64,000 bases of DNA from assembly GCF_020026305.1 (NCBI RefSeq), contig NZ_CP075691.1, forward strand, positions 4,650,001 through 4,714,000, written 5' to 3'. The position numbers and the translations under genes are program-made. Shown piece by piece: positions 33,172 to 41,111 of the stretch. Every line of letters starts with the position of its first letter. Position 1 is the first letter of the stretch. This DNA comes from Streptomyces sp. 135 (GTDB lineage: Bacteria; Actinomycetota; Actinomycetes; Streptomycetales; Streptomycetaceae). The notes under the pieces were generated by a model. The model saw only the letters and a list, made by a program, of their open reading frames with translations, did no database searches and was not told the DNA's origin.

Positions 33172-33204
33172 TCGGTGCAATAGGGTCTTTGCTCTCGGTG
33201 CAAT
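33172..33204. promoter_or_regulatory. Direct-repeat operator candidate, hydrolase/MocR spacer
   Basis: TCGGTGCAAT occurs exactly at 33172-33181 and 33195-33204, a 23-bp period (about two helical turns), immediately before the divergent hydrolase start. Direct repeats with such spacing are characteristic of MocR-family sites. Confidence 0.55.
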
Positions 33205-33230
33205 GTGGGCGCGGTCGGTCGTCGGCGCAG

Positions 33231-33284
33231 GTAGGTAGGCGGGCGCGTAGGTAGGCAGGCACATAGGTAGGCAGGCAGTCGGTC
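33231..33284. repeat. GTAGGTAGGC tandem repeat
   Basis: Three to four imperfect units of GTAGGTAGGC(A/G)GGC run through this 54-bp tract upstream of the MocR HTH start. It is probably simple slippage; no coding potential. Confidence 0.6.
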
Positions 33285-33311
33285 GGAGCGGGGAGCGAGG
33301 GGCGGGGACAG

Positions 33312-33839
33312 GTGGCGGAGAGCGGGGAGCGGGGCGTGCGGAGGCGGCGGGACTTCCGGGAGGTGGCCGATGAGGTGGCCCGGGAGATCGAGGCGGGGAC
33401 GCTGCGGGGCGGCGAACGGCTGCCGACGCAGCGGGCCTTCGCGCGGCGGCGGGGGATCGCCGGCTCCACGGCCATCCGCGTGTACGGGGAGCTGGCGCGG
33501 CGGGGCCTGGTCGTCGGCGAGGTGGGGCGCGGCACGTTCGTCAGGGCCGCGGCGCCGCATCAGGGCGGCCGGGGCGGCCGTCGGCGCTCATGGCCCGCGC
33601 CCTCGGGCCGCTCACGCGCGCCGATGTGCTCCTGGAGGCCACCCGGCCCGCCGCGCCGGACGGTACGCCCGAGGCGCGTGAGGCGGCCGCCACGGTGCTC
33701 GCCCGCAGCGGATGGCGCCCGGACCCCGGTCAGCTGCTCTTCGCCGGGAACAGCAGGCAGGCCATCGCCGCCGCCCTCTCCTCGCTCGTCCGTCCCGGCG
33801 GCCGCGTGGGCGTCGAGGAAGTCACGTATCCCCTGGTGA
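33312..33839 (+). pseudogene. GntR/MocR regulator, HTH part, frame-broken
   Basis: From GTG 33312 the frame encodes a good GntR winged HTH: RRDFREVADEVAREIEAGTLRGGERLPTQRAFARRRG, then STAIRVYGELARRGLVVGEVGRGTFVR. After about residue 85 it becomes Arg/Pro/Trp-rich nonsense to a stop at 33839. The expected aminotransferase-like effector domain continues from 33590 in another frame. The gene is therefore either frame-shifted, with linker material lost at ~33550-33590, or affected by a sequencing indel. Confidence 0.65.
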
Positions 33840-34717
33840 GAGCCATCGCCGAACAGCTCGGCGTGCGGCTCGTGCCCATCGCCGTCGACGAGCAGGGCAT
33901 GCTCCCCGACGCGCTCGCCGCCGCCCACCGCGGCGCCTCCCTCGCCGCGGTGTACGTACAGCCGACCCTGCAGAATCCGCTGTCGGTCACGGCGGGGGCG
34001 GAGCGGCGCCTGCAACTCGCCTCGGCCGTACGGGACGCGGGGTGCTGGGTGGTCGAGGACGGTACGTGGGGGTTCCTCGCGGAGGACGCGCCCGTGCCGC
34101 TCGCCGCGCTGCTGCCCGAGCGCGTCGTCTTCGTCGACAGCCTGTCCAAGCGCGTCGCCCCCGGCCTCACCCTCGGCATGCTCGCCGCCCCGCCCGGCCA
34201 TCTGGACGCGCTCGCGCGCAGCCTGCGGTCCGGGGGCTGGACCGCGGGGGGCTTCGCCCTGGAGGCGGCCGTGCGGTGGGTCGGCGACGGGACCGTGGAG
34301 GCGTTGGTCGCCGCCAAGCGGGCCGATGTGGGGGTGCGGCACGAGATCGTGCGGGAGCGGTTGATGGGGGCGGGCTCGGGAGCCGGGGCAGGGGCGGGGC
34401 CTGGAGCTGGGCCTGGGGCTCGGGTTGGGGCTGGGGCTGGGGCTGGGCGGAGGGGGAGGTTCCGTACCGATCCGCGCTCCTATTACTGCTGGTGGGAGCT
34501 GCCCCCGCCCTGGCGTGCCGAGACCTTCGTCGCGGCGGCGGCCGCGCGCGGCATCGCCGTCACGCCGGGCCCTGCCTTCGCCGCCGACGGGCGGCGCGCG
34601 GCGCACGCGGTACGGATCGGCCTCGCGTCACCGCCGACGGACGTCCTCGCGGCGGCCCTGGACACACTTATCAGGATCCTGTCAGACAGCCGCCCGGATC
34701 CGGCTTCCCCCGCCTGA
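33590..34717 (+). CDS. Aminotransferase class I/II-like (MocR effector) part
   Basis: 375 residues from ATG 33590 (MARALGPLTRADVLLEATRP). It carries the fold-type I PLP signature: LFAGNSRQAIAAALSSL, VYVQPTLQNPLSVT (N-P pair), WVVEDGTWGFL (Asp) and VFVDSLSKRVAPGLTLGML with the Schiff-base lysine in SLSKR. Near residues 260-295 there is a Gly/Ala repeat (GAGSGAGAGAGPGAGPGA), again a GC-rich expansion. It could be translated on its own from 33590 or be the C-terminal half of the broken MocR gene. As a separate enzyme it would be an aminotransferase-like protein. Confidence 0.7.
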   Translation: MARALGPLTRADVLLEATRPAAPDGTPEAREAAATVLARSGWRPDPGQLLFAGNSRQAIAAALSSLVRPGGRVGVEEVTYPLVRAIAEQLGVRLVPIAVDEQGMLPDALAAAHRGASLAAVYVQPTLQNPLSVTAGAERRLQLASAVRDAGCWVVEDGTWGFLAEDAPVPLAALLPERVVFVDSLSKRVAPGLTLGMLAAPPGHLDALARSLRSGGWTAGGFALEAAVRWVGDGTVEALVAAKRADVGVRHEIVRERLMGAGSGAGAGAGPGAGPGARVGAGAGAGRRGRFRTDPRSYYCWWELPPPWRAETFVAAAAARGIAVTPGPAFAADGRRAAHAVRIGLASPPTDVLAAALDTLIRILSDSRPDPASPA

Positions 34718-34747
34718 ACGCGACGGGGCGTGCCTATCCTCAACGCC

Positions 34748-35677
34748 ATGTGCGCTTTTGTCCTGGTCGCGGAGGACGACGAGAAACAGGCCGAGCTGGT
34801 CCGCCGCTACCTGGAACGCGAGGGCCACGCGGTCTCCGTCGTCCACGACGGGTCCGCCGCCCTCCACGAGGTCCGGCGCAGGCCCCCGGATCTGCTGATC
34901 CTCGACGTGATGATGCCGGGGGCCGACGGCCTGGAGGTCACGCGCCTGCTGCGGGACGGGGACGGGCCGCCGGAGCTGATCCGGCTGCCGATCCTGATGC
35001 TGACGGCGCGCTCCACCGAGGACGACCTTCTCGCGGGTCTCGACCTGGGCGCCGACGACTACCTCACGAAGCCGTACAGCCCCCGCGAGCTGATGGCCCG
35101 CGTACGGACGCTGCTGCGGCGCGCGTCCGGCATCCACGCGCCGTTGCCGGACGCCGGGCGGCGGGTCCTGCGGGTGGGCGGTCTCGTCGTCGACCCGGTG
35201 CGGCACGAGGTGACGGTCGACGGGCGCCAGGTCGACTGCACGCCGGGTGAGTTCGACCTGCTCACGGCGCTCGCCGAGGAGCCGGACCGGGTCTTCACCC
35301 GGCCTCAGCTCCTCGACCGGATCCACGGCTCGTCCGGCTACATATCGGTGCGGACGGTCGACGTGCACGTGCTCAATCTCCGGAAGAAGGTCGAGGCGGA
35401 TCCGCGGCGGCCGGGGCGGCTTGTGACGGTCTTCGGGGTGGGGTACAAGCTCACGGGCGGGGGCGGAGCGGGGCGGGGCTGTGGCCGGGGCTGCGGCTGG
35501 GGCTGCGGCCGGAGCTGCGGCTGGGGCTGCGGCCGGAGCTGCGGCTGGGGCCGGGGCCCCCGTACCCGCCCTGTGCTCCGTGCCGTCCGTGCCGTCCGGG
35601 GCGTCCGCGCCGTCCGCACCCCCACGCCCCCAAACCCCCACGCCCCCACCGACGCGGCGGCCCGCCGTGGCGCGTGA
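34748..35677 (+). CDS. OmpR-family response regulator with Gly/Cys-rich tail
   Basis: 309 residues from ATG 34748 (MCAFVLVAEDDEKQAELV). Receiver: AEDDE acidic pair, phospho-Asp in LLILDVMMPGADG, Lys in DYLTKPYSPREL. The winged HTH ends properly at VRTVDVHVLNLRKKVEADP and LVTVFGVGYKLTGG. After that the frame runs ~75 residues through a 24-bp tandem repeat, giving a GCGRSCGWGCGRSCGWG tail and a Pro-rich end that are probably not functional. The stop overlaps the kinase start by 11 nt, so the two form an operon. Confidence 0.9.
   Translation: MCAFVLVAEDDEKQAELVRRYLEREGHAVSVVHDGSAALHEVRRRPPDLLILDVMMPGADGLEVTRLLRDGDGPPELIRLPILMLTARSTEDDLLAGLDLGADDYLTKPYSPRELMARVRTLLRRASGIHAPLPDAGRRVLRVGGLVVDPVRHEVTVDGRQVDCTPGEFDLLTALAEEPDRVFTRPQLLDRIHGSSGYISVRTVDVHVLNLRKKVEADPRRPGRLVTVFGVGYKLTGGGGAGRGCGRGCGWGCGRSCGWGCGRSCGWGRGPRTRPVLRAVRAVRGVRAVRTPTPPNPHAPTDAAARRGA
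35487..35556 (+). repeat. 24-bp minisatellite at the response regulator/kinase junction
   Basis: Nearly three units of GG(A/G)GCTGCGGCTGGGG-CTGCGGCC, starting at 35487, 35511 and 35535. Units 1 and 2 differ by one base. The array lengthens the response-regulator C-terminus and creates a spurious Ala-rich N-terminus (AGAAAGAAAG) in the kinase frame. Confidence 0.75.
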
Positions 35678-37631
35678 CGTTCCGCTCCGTAAGAGCCTGC
35701 TGGCCCGGCTGCTCGTCGTGTCCGTCCTCGTCTCCGTCGGCTCGATCGCCGCGACCGCCTGGCTCGCCGCGCAGACCACGTCCGGCGCGCTGCGGCAGGA
35801 GCAGGGCCAGGTGCTCGCCGACGACGCCCGTATCTACGACCGTCTCCTCGGCGTCGGCGCGACCGCCCCCGCCTGGCGGGGTGCCGGCGAGGCCGTCCGC
35901 GAACTGTCCCGGAGCACCGGCCGCCGCATCGCCCTGACCACGCAGGACCGCAAGGTCATCACCGACTCCGCGGCCCCCTCGAAGCACACCCCGCTGCCCC
36001 CGAACGCCTCCGCCGTCCTCGACCCGCTCGCCGTGGACACGACGCTGTCCGCCGGCCGGAGCGACGAGGACGCCAGGGCCGACCGCATCGACCCGCGCGT
36101 GGTCGGCCCGTACCGTCTCACTCAGCGCGAGCGCAAGCGGTTGCGTGCCGCCGCCGAGCGCGGTGCGGCCTGTCTGTCCGAGTTCGGCGTCACCTCCGAC
36201 ATCGTCGTCGGCCCCGGCGGACGCCCCTCCCTCCGCATCGACAACGACCCGGGCGACCTCTACAAGACCCGCTGCCACACGCCCTTGCTCGACGTACCGA
36301 CCGACACCGAGTTCAAGGCCCTGGAGAAGCTCGGCTCCCTCGCCGACGCGTGCATGAGGCGGCGCGGCCTCTCCCCGGTCGAGGTCAGGCTGGACGTGGC
36401 CGGGCGCTCCGGCCCGAAGCCGGTCGGCGCGGTCCCGACGTACGTGACACGCGAAACCGCTACGGGCCCCGCGGGCGGCCCCGGGGAGTTCCGGGAGGCC
36501 CCGCGGGCACCCGGTGACCGCCGGACCCCTGGGGCCCCCGACCCCGCCGCCCCCGCGTCCGAACCCGCCGGAACCGACCTCAACGCCCTGGACGCCGCCG
36601 CCACGTCGTGTGTCGACAGCGCCCGCCGCGAACAACTCGGCCCCTACGTCTCCCCGCCCGCGCTGCTCTTCATCACCAGCCCCGACGGCTCGCGCAGCAC
36701 GCCCGGCTTCAGCCTCTCCGGGGCCAACACCGTCCGCCTCGCCGGGCTCGCCGCGGCCGTCCTCGCCGTCACGGTCGCCGTCACCGCGCTCGCCGCGACC
36801 CGGCTGACCCGGCCGCTGCGGGCACTGACCACCGCGACGCGGCGCATGAAGACGGGCGAGGCGAGCGAACCGGTGCCCGCGAAGGTCACCCGCTCGGCCG
36901 GTGAGATCAGCCAACTGGCCGCCGCCTTCAACGACATGGCCGCCCACCGCAAGGCCCTGGAGGAGCAGCGCAAGGCCATGGTGAGCGATGTCGCGCACGA
37001 GCTGCGCACCCCGCTCTCCAACATCCGCGGCTGGCTGGAGGCGGCGGAGGACGGCGTCGTCGAGACCGACCCGGCGCTGGTCACCTCGCTCCTCGAAGAG
37101 GCCTTGCTGCTCCAGCACATCGTCGACGACCTCCAGGACCTGGCGGCCGCCGACGCCGGCACCCTCCGGCTGCACCGCGAACCGGTACGCGCCGCCGAGA
37201 TCGCCGAGCAGGTGGCGGCGGCACACCAGGCACGGGCGGACGCCGCCGGGGTGAAGCTCAGGGCCACGGTGCTCGGCGACCCCTGGGTGAGCGCCGACCC
37301 GCTGCGGCTGCGCCAGGCGATCGGCAACCTCGTCTCCAACGCGATCCGGCACACCCCGGCGGGCGGCAGCGTACGGATCAGCTGCCGCGGTAAGGGCGAC
37401 GCCGTCCTGATCGAGGTCGCCGACACCGGCAGGGGGATCGCGCCCGCCGATCTGCCGCACGTCTTCGACCGCTTCTGGCGCGCGGACAAGTCACGTACGA
37501 GGTCGACGGGCGGCAGCGGCCTCGGCCTGTCCATCGTGCGGAAGCTGGCGGAGGCGCATGAGGGGGCGGTGACGGCGGAGAGCGTGCCGGGGAAGGGGTC
37601 GCTGTTCACGGTGCGGTTGCCGGGGGCGTGA
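35667..37631 (+). CDS. Sensor histidine kinase (HAMP/HisKA/HATPase)
   Basis: 654 residues from GTG 35667 (VARDVPLRKSLLARLLVVSVL). Two membrane segments (~11-35 and ~350-375) flank a ~310-residue extracellular sensor region that contains paired cysteines and a Pro/Ala-rich stretch. Then come HAMP, the H box SDVAHELRTPLSNIRGW, the N box IGNLVSNAIRHTP, G1 DTGRGI, F box FDRFWRADKSR and G2 STGGSGLGLSIV, so it is an intact kinase. Earlier starts read the minisatellite. It is co-transcribed with the upstream OmpR-type regulator. Signal unknown. Confidence 0.92.
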   Translation: MARDVPLRKSLLARLLVVSVLVSVGSIAATAWLAAQTTSGALRQEQGQVLADDARIYDRLLGVGATAPAWRGAGEAVRELSRSTGRRIALTTQDRKVITDSAAPSKHTPLPPNASAVLDPLAVDTTLSAGRSDEDARADRIDPRVVGPYRLTQRERKRLRAAAERGAACLSEFGVTSDIVVGPGGRPSLRIDNDPGDLYKTRCHTPLLDVPTDTEFKALEKLGSLADACMRRRGLSPVEVRLDVAGRSGPKPVGAVPTYVTRETATGPAGGPGEFREAPRAPGDRRTPGAPDPAAPASEPAGTDLNALDAAATSCVDSARREQLGPYVSPPALLFITSPDGSRSTPGFSLSGANTVRLAGLAAAVLAVTVAVTALAATRLTRPLRALTTATRRMKTGEASEPVPAKVTRSAGEISQLAAAFNDMAAHRKALEEQRKAMVSDVAHELRTPLSNIRGWLEAAEDGVVETDPALVTSLLEEALLLQHIVDDLQDLAAADAGTLRLHREPVRAAEIAEQVAAAHQARADAAGVKLRATVLGDPWVSADPLRLRQAIGNLVSNAIRHTPAGGSVRISCRGKGDAVLIEVADTGRGIAPADLPHVFDRFWRADKSRTRSTGGSGLGLSIVRKLAEAHEGAVTAESVPGKGSLFTVRLPGA

Positions 37632-37674
37632 GGCGCGATCGCGTCGGCTCTCAGAAAGGGCTCCGGGCAGGACA

Positions 37675-37711
37675 AGAGCCCCGGTCGTTCACCTCCGCCG
37701 ACCGGGGCTCT
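37675..37711 (+). terminator. Terminator after the two-component operon
   Basis: AGAGCCCCGGTCG (37675-37687), 11-nt loop, CGACCGGGGCTCT (37699-37711), then CTCTCT. The 13-bp stem is perfect. Confidence 0.88.
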
Positions 37712-37881
37712 CTCTCTGCCCCCGGACCCGGCCGCGGCGGCGACACTCCCCCGAGCTACGCGCTGTGCGCGAGTACCGGCGGGCCAGGTCCGATGTAGTG
37801 ATCACATCAGGCCCCGCCAACAGATCGCTAACATGTGGCCAACGGTCGGCTGATAAGCGACGGTCGGCCCGGGGAGACAGT

Positions 37882-40800
37882 GTGAGTGAACGGGAGGAAC
37901 TGCGGTCCGGCCTGCGGTTCGGGCTGCTCGGCGCGCCTGCCGTGTACGACGCCACGGGCGAGCCGCGTCCCGTGCGCAGCGCCAAGGGGCGTGCCCTGCT
38001 GGCCGCGCTCCTCCTGGAACCGGACAGGGTCGTCTCGCTCGACGCCCTCAAGGACGCGCTGTGGGGCGGCGCCCCGCCCGCTTCCGCGCACGCCTCCCTC
38101 CAGAACCACGTGACGCGGCTGCGCCGCCTCCTCGACGACCCGGAACGGCTGCTCGCGGTACCGCCCGGCTACCGGCTGCGGGTCGACGAGGGCGAGTTGG
38201 ACGTCCGGGTCTTCGAACACCGGGTGGCGCGGGCGCGGGCGGCGCGCGCCGAGCGGGACTGGGCGCGGGTCGTCACGTGGGCCTCGGACGCGCTGGCGCT
38301 GTGGCGGGGGAGGCCGTTGAGCGGCCTGCCGGAACCGCTGGCGGACCACTCCCTCGTACCGCGTCTGGAAGAGGCACGCCTGCTCGCCCTGGAATGGCGG
38401 TACGACGCCGAACTGGCGCGCGGCAGCGGTCTCGCCGCGCTCGCTCCCGAACTGGCCGAGCTGGTCGCCGAGCACCCTCTCCGCGAGGCCTTCCACCGGC
38501 AGTTGATGCTCGTGCTGCACCGCACGGGCCGGCAGGCGGAGGCCCTCGCCGTCCACCGCGAACTGCGCCGCAGGCTGGTGGAGGAGCTGGGCGTGGAGCC
38601 GGGCGCGGCGGTGGGGGACGCGCATCAGGAGGTGCTGCGAGGGCGACTCGAAGGGCCGCGTGAGGGGGCGCGTGAGGGTGCGGGTGAAGGGCCGGTCACG
38701 GGACCGGGTGCGGCGCCGGTCGCGGGGGCGGCGAAGTGCGGCGGCTCGGGCGTGTCCGAAGCCGTGGGGGAGCCCACGGGGGAGCCCACCGCAGAGGCTG
38801 CCGCGGATGCCGGGGCCGGTGCCGGGGTGGTGGGCGACAAGTCCGCCCCGCCTGCCCAGCTTCCGCCCGGCCCCGCCCACTTCACGGGGCGGGAGGACAC
38901 CGTCCGGGCCCTGCGGGACGCGCTCGCCTCGGGGTCCCGCGTCGCCGTCGTCTCCGGGATGGCCGGGGTCGGCAAGAGCGCCCTCGCCGTGCATGTGGCG
39001 CACGGGCTGCGGGAGGAGTTCCCCGACGGGCAGCTGTACGTCAATCTGCACGGCGCGACGCCGGGCATGACGCCCCTCACCCCCGGCCAGGCCCTCACCT
39101 CGCTCCTGCGCGACCTCGGCGCCGAGCCGCGCCGCACTCCGGAGGGCTGTGTGGACCCGGGCGGGGCGTCGGCGTTGCTGCGGTCCCTGCTCGCGCCCAC
39201 GCGCACGCTCATGGTCCTGGACGACGCCGCGACCGCCGCGCAGGTACGTCCGCTGCTGCCGGCGGGCCCGGGCTGCGCGGTCGTCGTCACCAGCAGGTCG
39301 CCGTTGACGACGCTCGACGGCGCGGCCCGCTTCCCGCTGGAGCCGCTCTCGGACGGTGACAGCGCCGCGCTTCTGCGGGTGGTGTCGGGGCGTGCCGGGC
39401 TCGACGCCGGGCACCCCCTGGTCGAACTGGCGGGCCGCCTCCCGCTGGCCCTGCGCATCATCGCCGCCCGCCTCGCCGCGCGCCGCGCCCTCACGCCGGA
39501 CGCCCTCGCCGAGCTGCTCACCGTCAGCGGCAGCCGCCTGCACCACCTGGAGTACGACGACCTGAGCGTGCGCCGCTCCCTGGCCGTGGCCCTGGACGCC
39601 CTGCGCACCTCGGAACGCCGGGCCGACCGCGACGCCGCCCTCGCCCTCGCCCGGATCGGCGCGCTCGACCTCCCCACGTACGGAGTGCCGCTGCTCGCGC
39701 GCCTGTTGGGGGTCGACGAGCTGCGGGCGGGCGCGGCCCTCGACCGCCTGGTCGACGTCGCTCTCCTCGACGAGACGGCGTACGGCCGCTACGCCCCGCA
39801 CGACCTCGTCCGCGATTTCGCGAGGGAGACGGCGGCCGTGGGCCCCGGCGCGGAGGACGTCGTCGACCAGGCGCTGCTCTGGTACGCGGAGTCCGCCCGC
39901 CGCACCCTGCTGGCGATCATGCCGGAGGGTCTCGACAAGGCGGACCGGCTGCGCGGTGTGGAGCCCCGGCTCGCCCGCCGCAGGAAGCAGTGCGAGCGGC
40001 GGCCGGTCCCGCCCCGCTCCCCGGTCCCGCCCCATTCCCCGGGCACGTCGGGCTCCCCGGGCACGTCAGGTGAGTGTGACCCCGATCCGCCTCCCCTCTC
40101 CCTGGAGGAGGCCTTCGCCTGGGGTGACACCGAGCTGGCGAACATCGTCACCCTCGCGGAGCGGCACAGCGGGACCTCTGACCTGCTGCCGGTACTGGTG
40201 CGCTGCCTCTTCCCGTACCTGCAACGCCGGGGCCGCCTCCTGGAGTTGGCCAGGCTCGGCACGCTCGCCCTGGACGCCGCCCGCCGCGAGGGCGACAGCG
40301 CCGCCGAGGCGCAGGCCCTCACCGATCTCGCCGGGACGCACTTCATGTCGGGGCGCAGCGGCGAGGCGCTCGCGCTGAACGACCAGGCCCTCGCGCTCTG
40401 GCGGGTCCTCGGCATCGTGTCGTGCGTACGGCGCGGCCTGAACAACCGTGGCCTGCTCCTCGAAGGGCTCGGCCGCCACGAGGAGTCCGCCGAGTCCCTC
40501 CGGCAGAGCCTCGCGCTCGCCAAGGAGCTCGCCGACCCGCTCAGCGAGGCGATCACCCTCAGCCACCTCGGGAACCTCTACGAGCACACGGATGCCCGCG
40601 CCGCCATCGACCACCACGAACGCAGCCTCGCGATCGGCGAGGCGATCGGGCACGCCGTCGTGCGCCAGTCCGCCCACTGCAACATCGGCTACGCCCACCT
40701 CACCCTCGGCGAACCGGCCGCCGCGCTCGCCCACTTCGAGGAGAGCCTGCGCATCCACGGGGAGTACGAGGACTGGCACGGCGAGTCCCAGGCCCGCCTC

Positions 40801-41073
40801 GGCCTGGTCCGCGCGCTGCGGGGGCTGGGCCGTACCGGGGACGCGACGCGCGAGTGCACCGCCCTCCTCGACCGCGCCGAGCACCGAGGTGACGCCCACA
40901 TGACGGGCCTGGTCCGTCATCAGCGCGGGCTGCTCCTGCGGACGGAGGGGCGCCCCGAGGCGGCGTACGAGCAGTGGAGGTCGGCGCTCCGGGCGCTGGA
41001 CGGCACGGACAGCAAGGTGGCCGACGAGCTGCGGGACCTGCTGGGGGAACCGGAGCCCGGGGCCGGCCCCTAG
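37882..41073 (+). CDS. AfsR/SARP-type regulator with BTAD, NB-ARC and TPR domains
   Basis: 1063 residues from GTG 37882 after GGGGAGACAG. Order: winged-helix DNA-binding domain (LLGAPAVYDATGEPRPVRSAKGRALLAALLLEPDRVV, in part), then BTAD (LALEWRYDAELARG, HPLREAFHRQLMLVLHRTGRQAEAL). A variable Gly/Ala linker precedes an NB-ARC ATPase with FTGRE, GMAGVGKSALAVHVAHG (P-loop) and LMVLDDAATAAQVRPLLP (Walker B). The last ~330 residues are TPR-like repeats (LNNRGLLLEGLGRHEESAESL, NIGYAHLTLGEPAAAL). Such proteins activate secondary-metabolite genes in response to ATP and phosphorylation. CGGTCGGC repeats at 37843 and 37861 lie just upstream. Targets unknown; no biosynthetic cluster is visible here. Confidence 0.9.
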   Translation: MSEREELRSGLRFGLLGAPAVYDATGEPRPVRSAKGRALLAALLLEPDRVVSLDALKDALWGGAPPASAHASLQNHVTRLRRLLDDPERLLAVPPGYRLRVDEGELDVRVFEHRVARARAARAERDWARVVTWASDALALWRGRPLSGLPEPLADHSLVPRLEEARLLALEWRYDAELARGSGLAALAPELAELVAEHPLREAFHRQLMLVLHRTGRQAEALAVHRELRRRLVEELGVEPGAAVGDAHQEVLRGRLEGPREGAREGAGEGPVTGPGAAPVAGAAKCGGSGVSEAVGEPTGEPTAEAAADAGAGAGVVGDKSAPPAQLPPGPAHFTGREDTVRALRDALASGSRVAVVSGMAGVGKSALAVHVAHGLREEFPDGQLYVNLHGATPGMTPLTPGQALTSLLRDLGAEPRRTPEGCVDPGGASALLRSLLAPTRTLMVLDDAATAAQVRPLLPAGPGCAVVVTSRSPLTTLDGAARFPLEPLSDGDSAALLRVVSGRAGLDAGHPLVELAGRLPLALRIIAARLAARRALTPDALAELLTVSGSRLHHLEYDDLSVRRSLAVALDALRTSERRADRDAALALARIGALDLPTYGVPLLARLLGVDELRAGAALDRLVDVALLDETAYGRYAPHDLVRDFARETAAVGPGAEDVVDQALLWYAESARRTLLAIMPEGLDKADRLRGVEPRLARRRKQCERRPVPPRSPVPPHSPGTSGSPGTSGECDPDPPPLSLEEAFAWGDTELANIVTLAERHSGTSDLLPVLVRCLFPYLQRRGRLLELARLGTLALDAARREGDSAAEAQALTDLAGTHFMSGRSGEALALNDQALALWRVLGIVSCVRRGLNNRGLLLEGLGRHEESAESLRQSLALAKELADPLSEAITLSHLGNLYEHTDARAAIDHHERSLAIGEAIGHAVVRQSAHCNIGYAHLTLGEPAAALAHFEESLRIHGEYEDWHGESQARLGLVRALRGLGRTGDATRECTALLDRAEHRGDAHMTGLVRHQRGLLLRTEGRPEAAYEQWRSALRALDGTDSKVADELRDLLGEPEPGAGP

Positions 41074-41111
41074 ACCCGTACCCGGCCAGGCCCCGGGAAC
41101 GGGCCGCCGGA

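Noticed and set aside
35487..35556. Possible CRISPR or iteron array
   Set aside because: Contiguous 24-bp GC-rich units inside coding DNA, no spacers and no replication genes.
35451..37460. A 669-codon minus-strand frame opposite the histidine kinase
   Set aside because: The plus strand shows all kinase boxes. The antisense frame is a wobble-GC artefact.
37798..37805. GTGATCAC palindrome before the AfsR-like gene as an operator
   Set aside because: Only 8 bp with no extended symmetry; too weak to claim.
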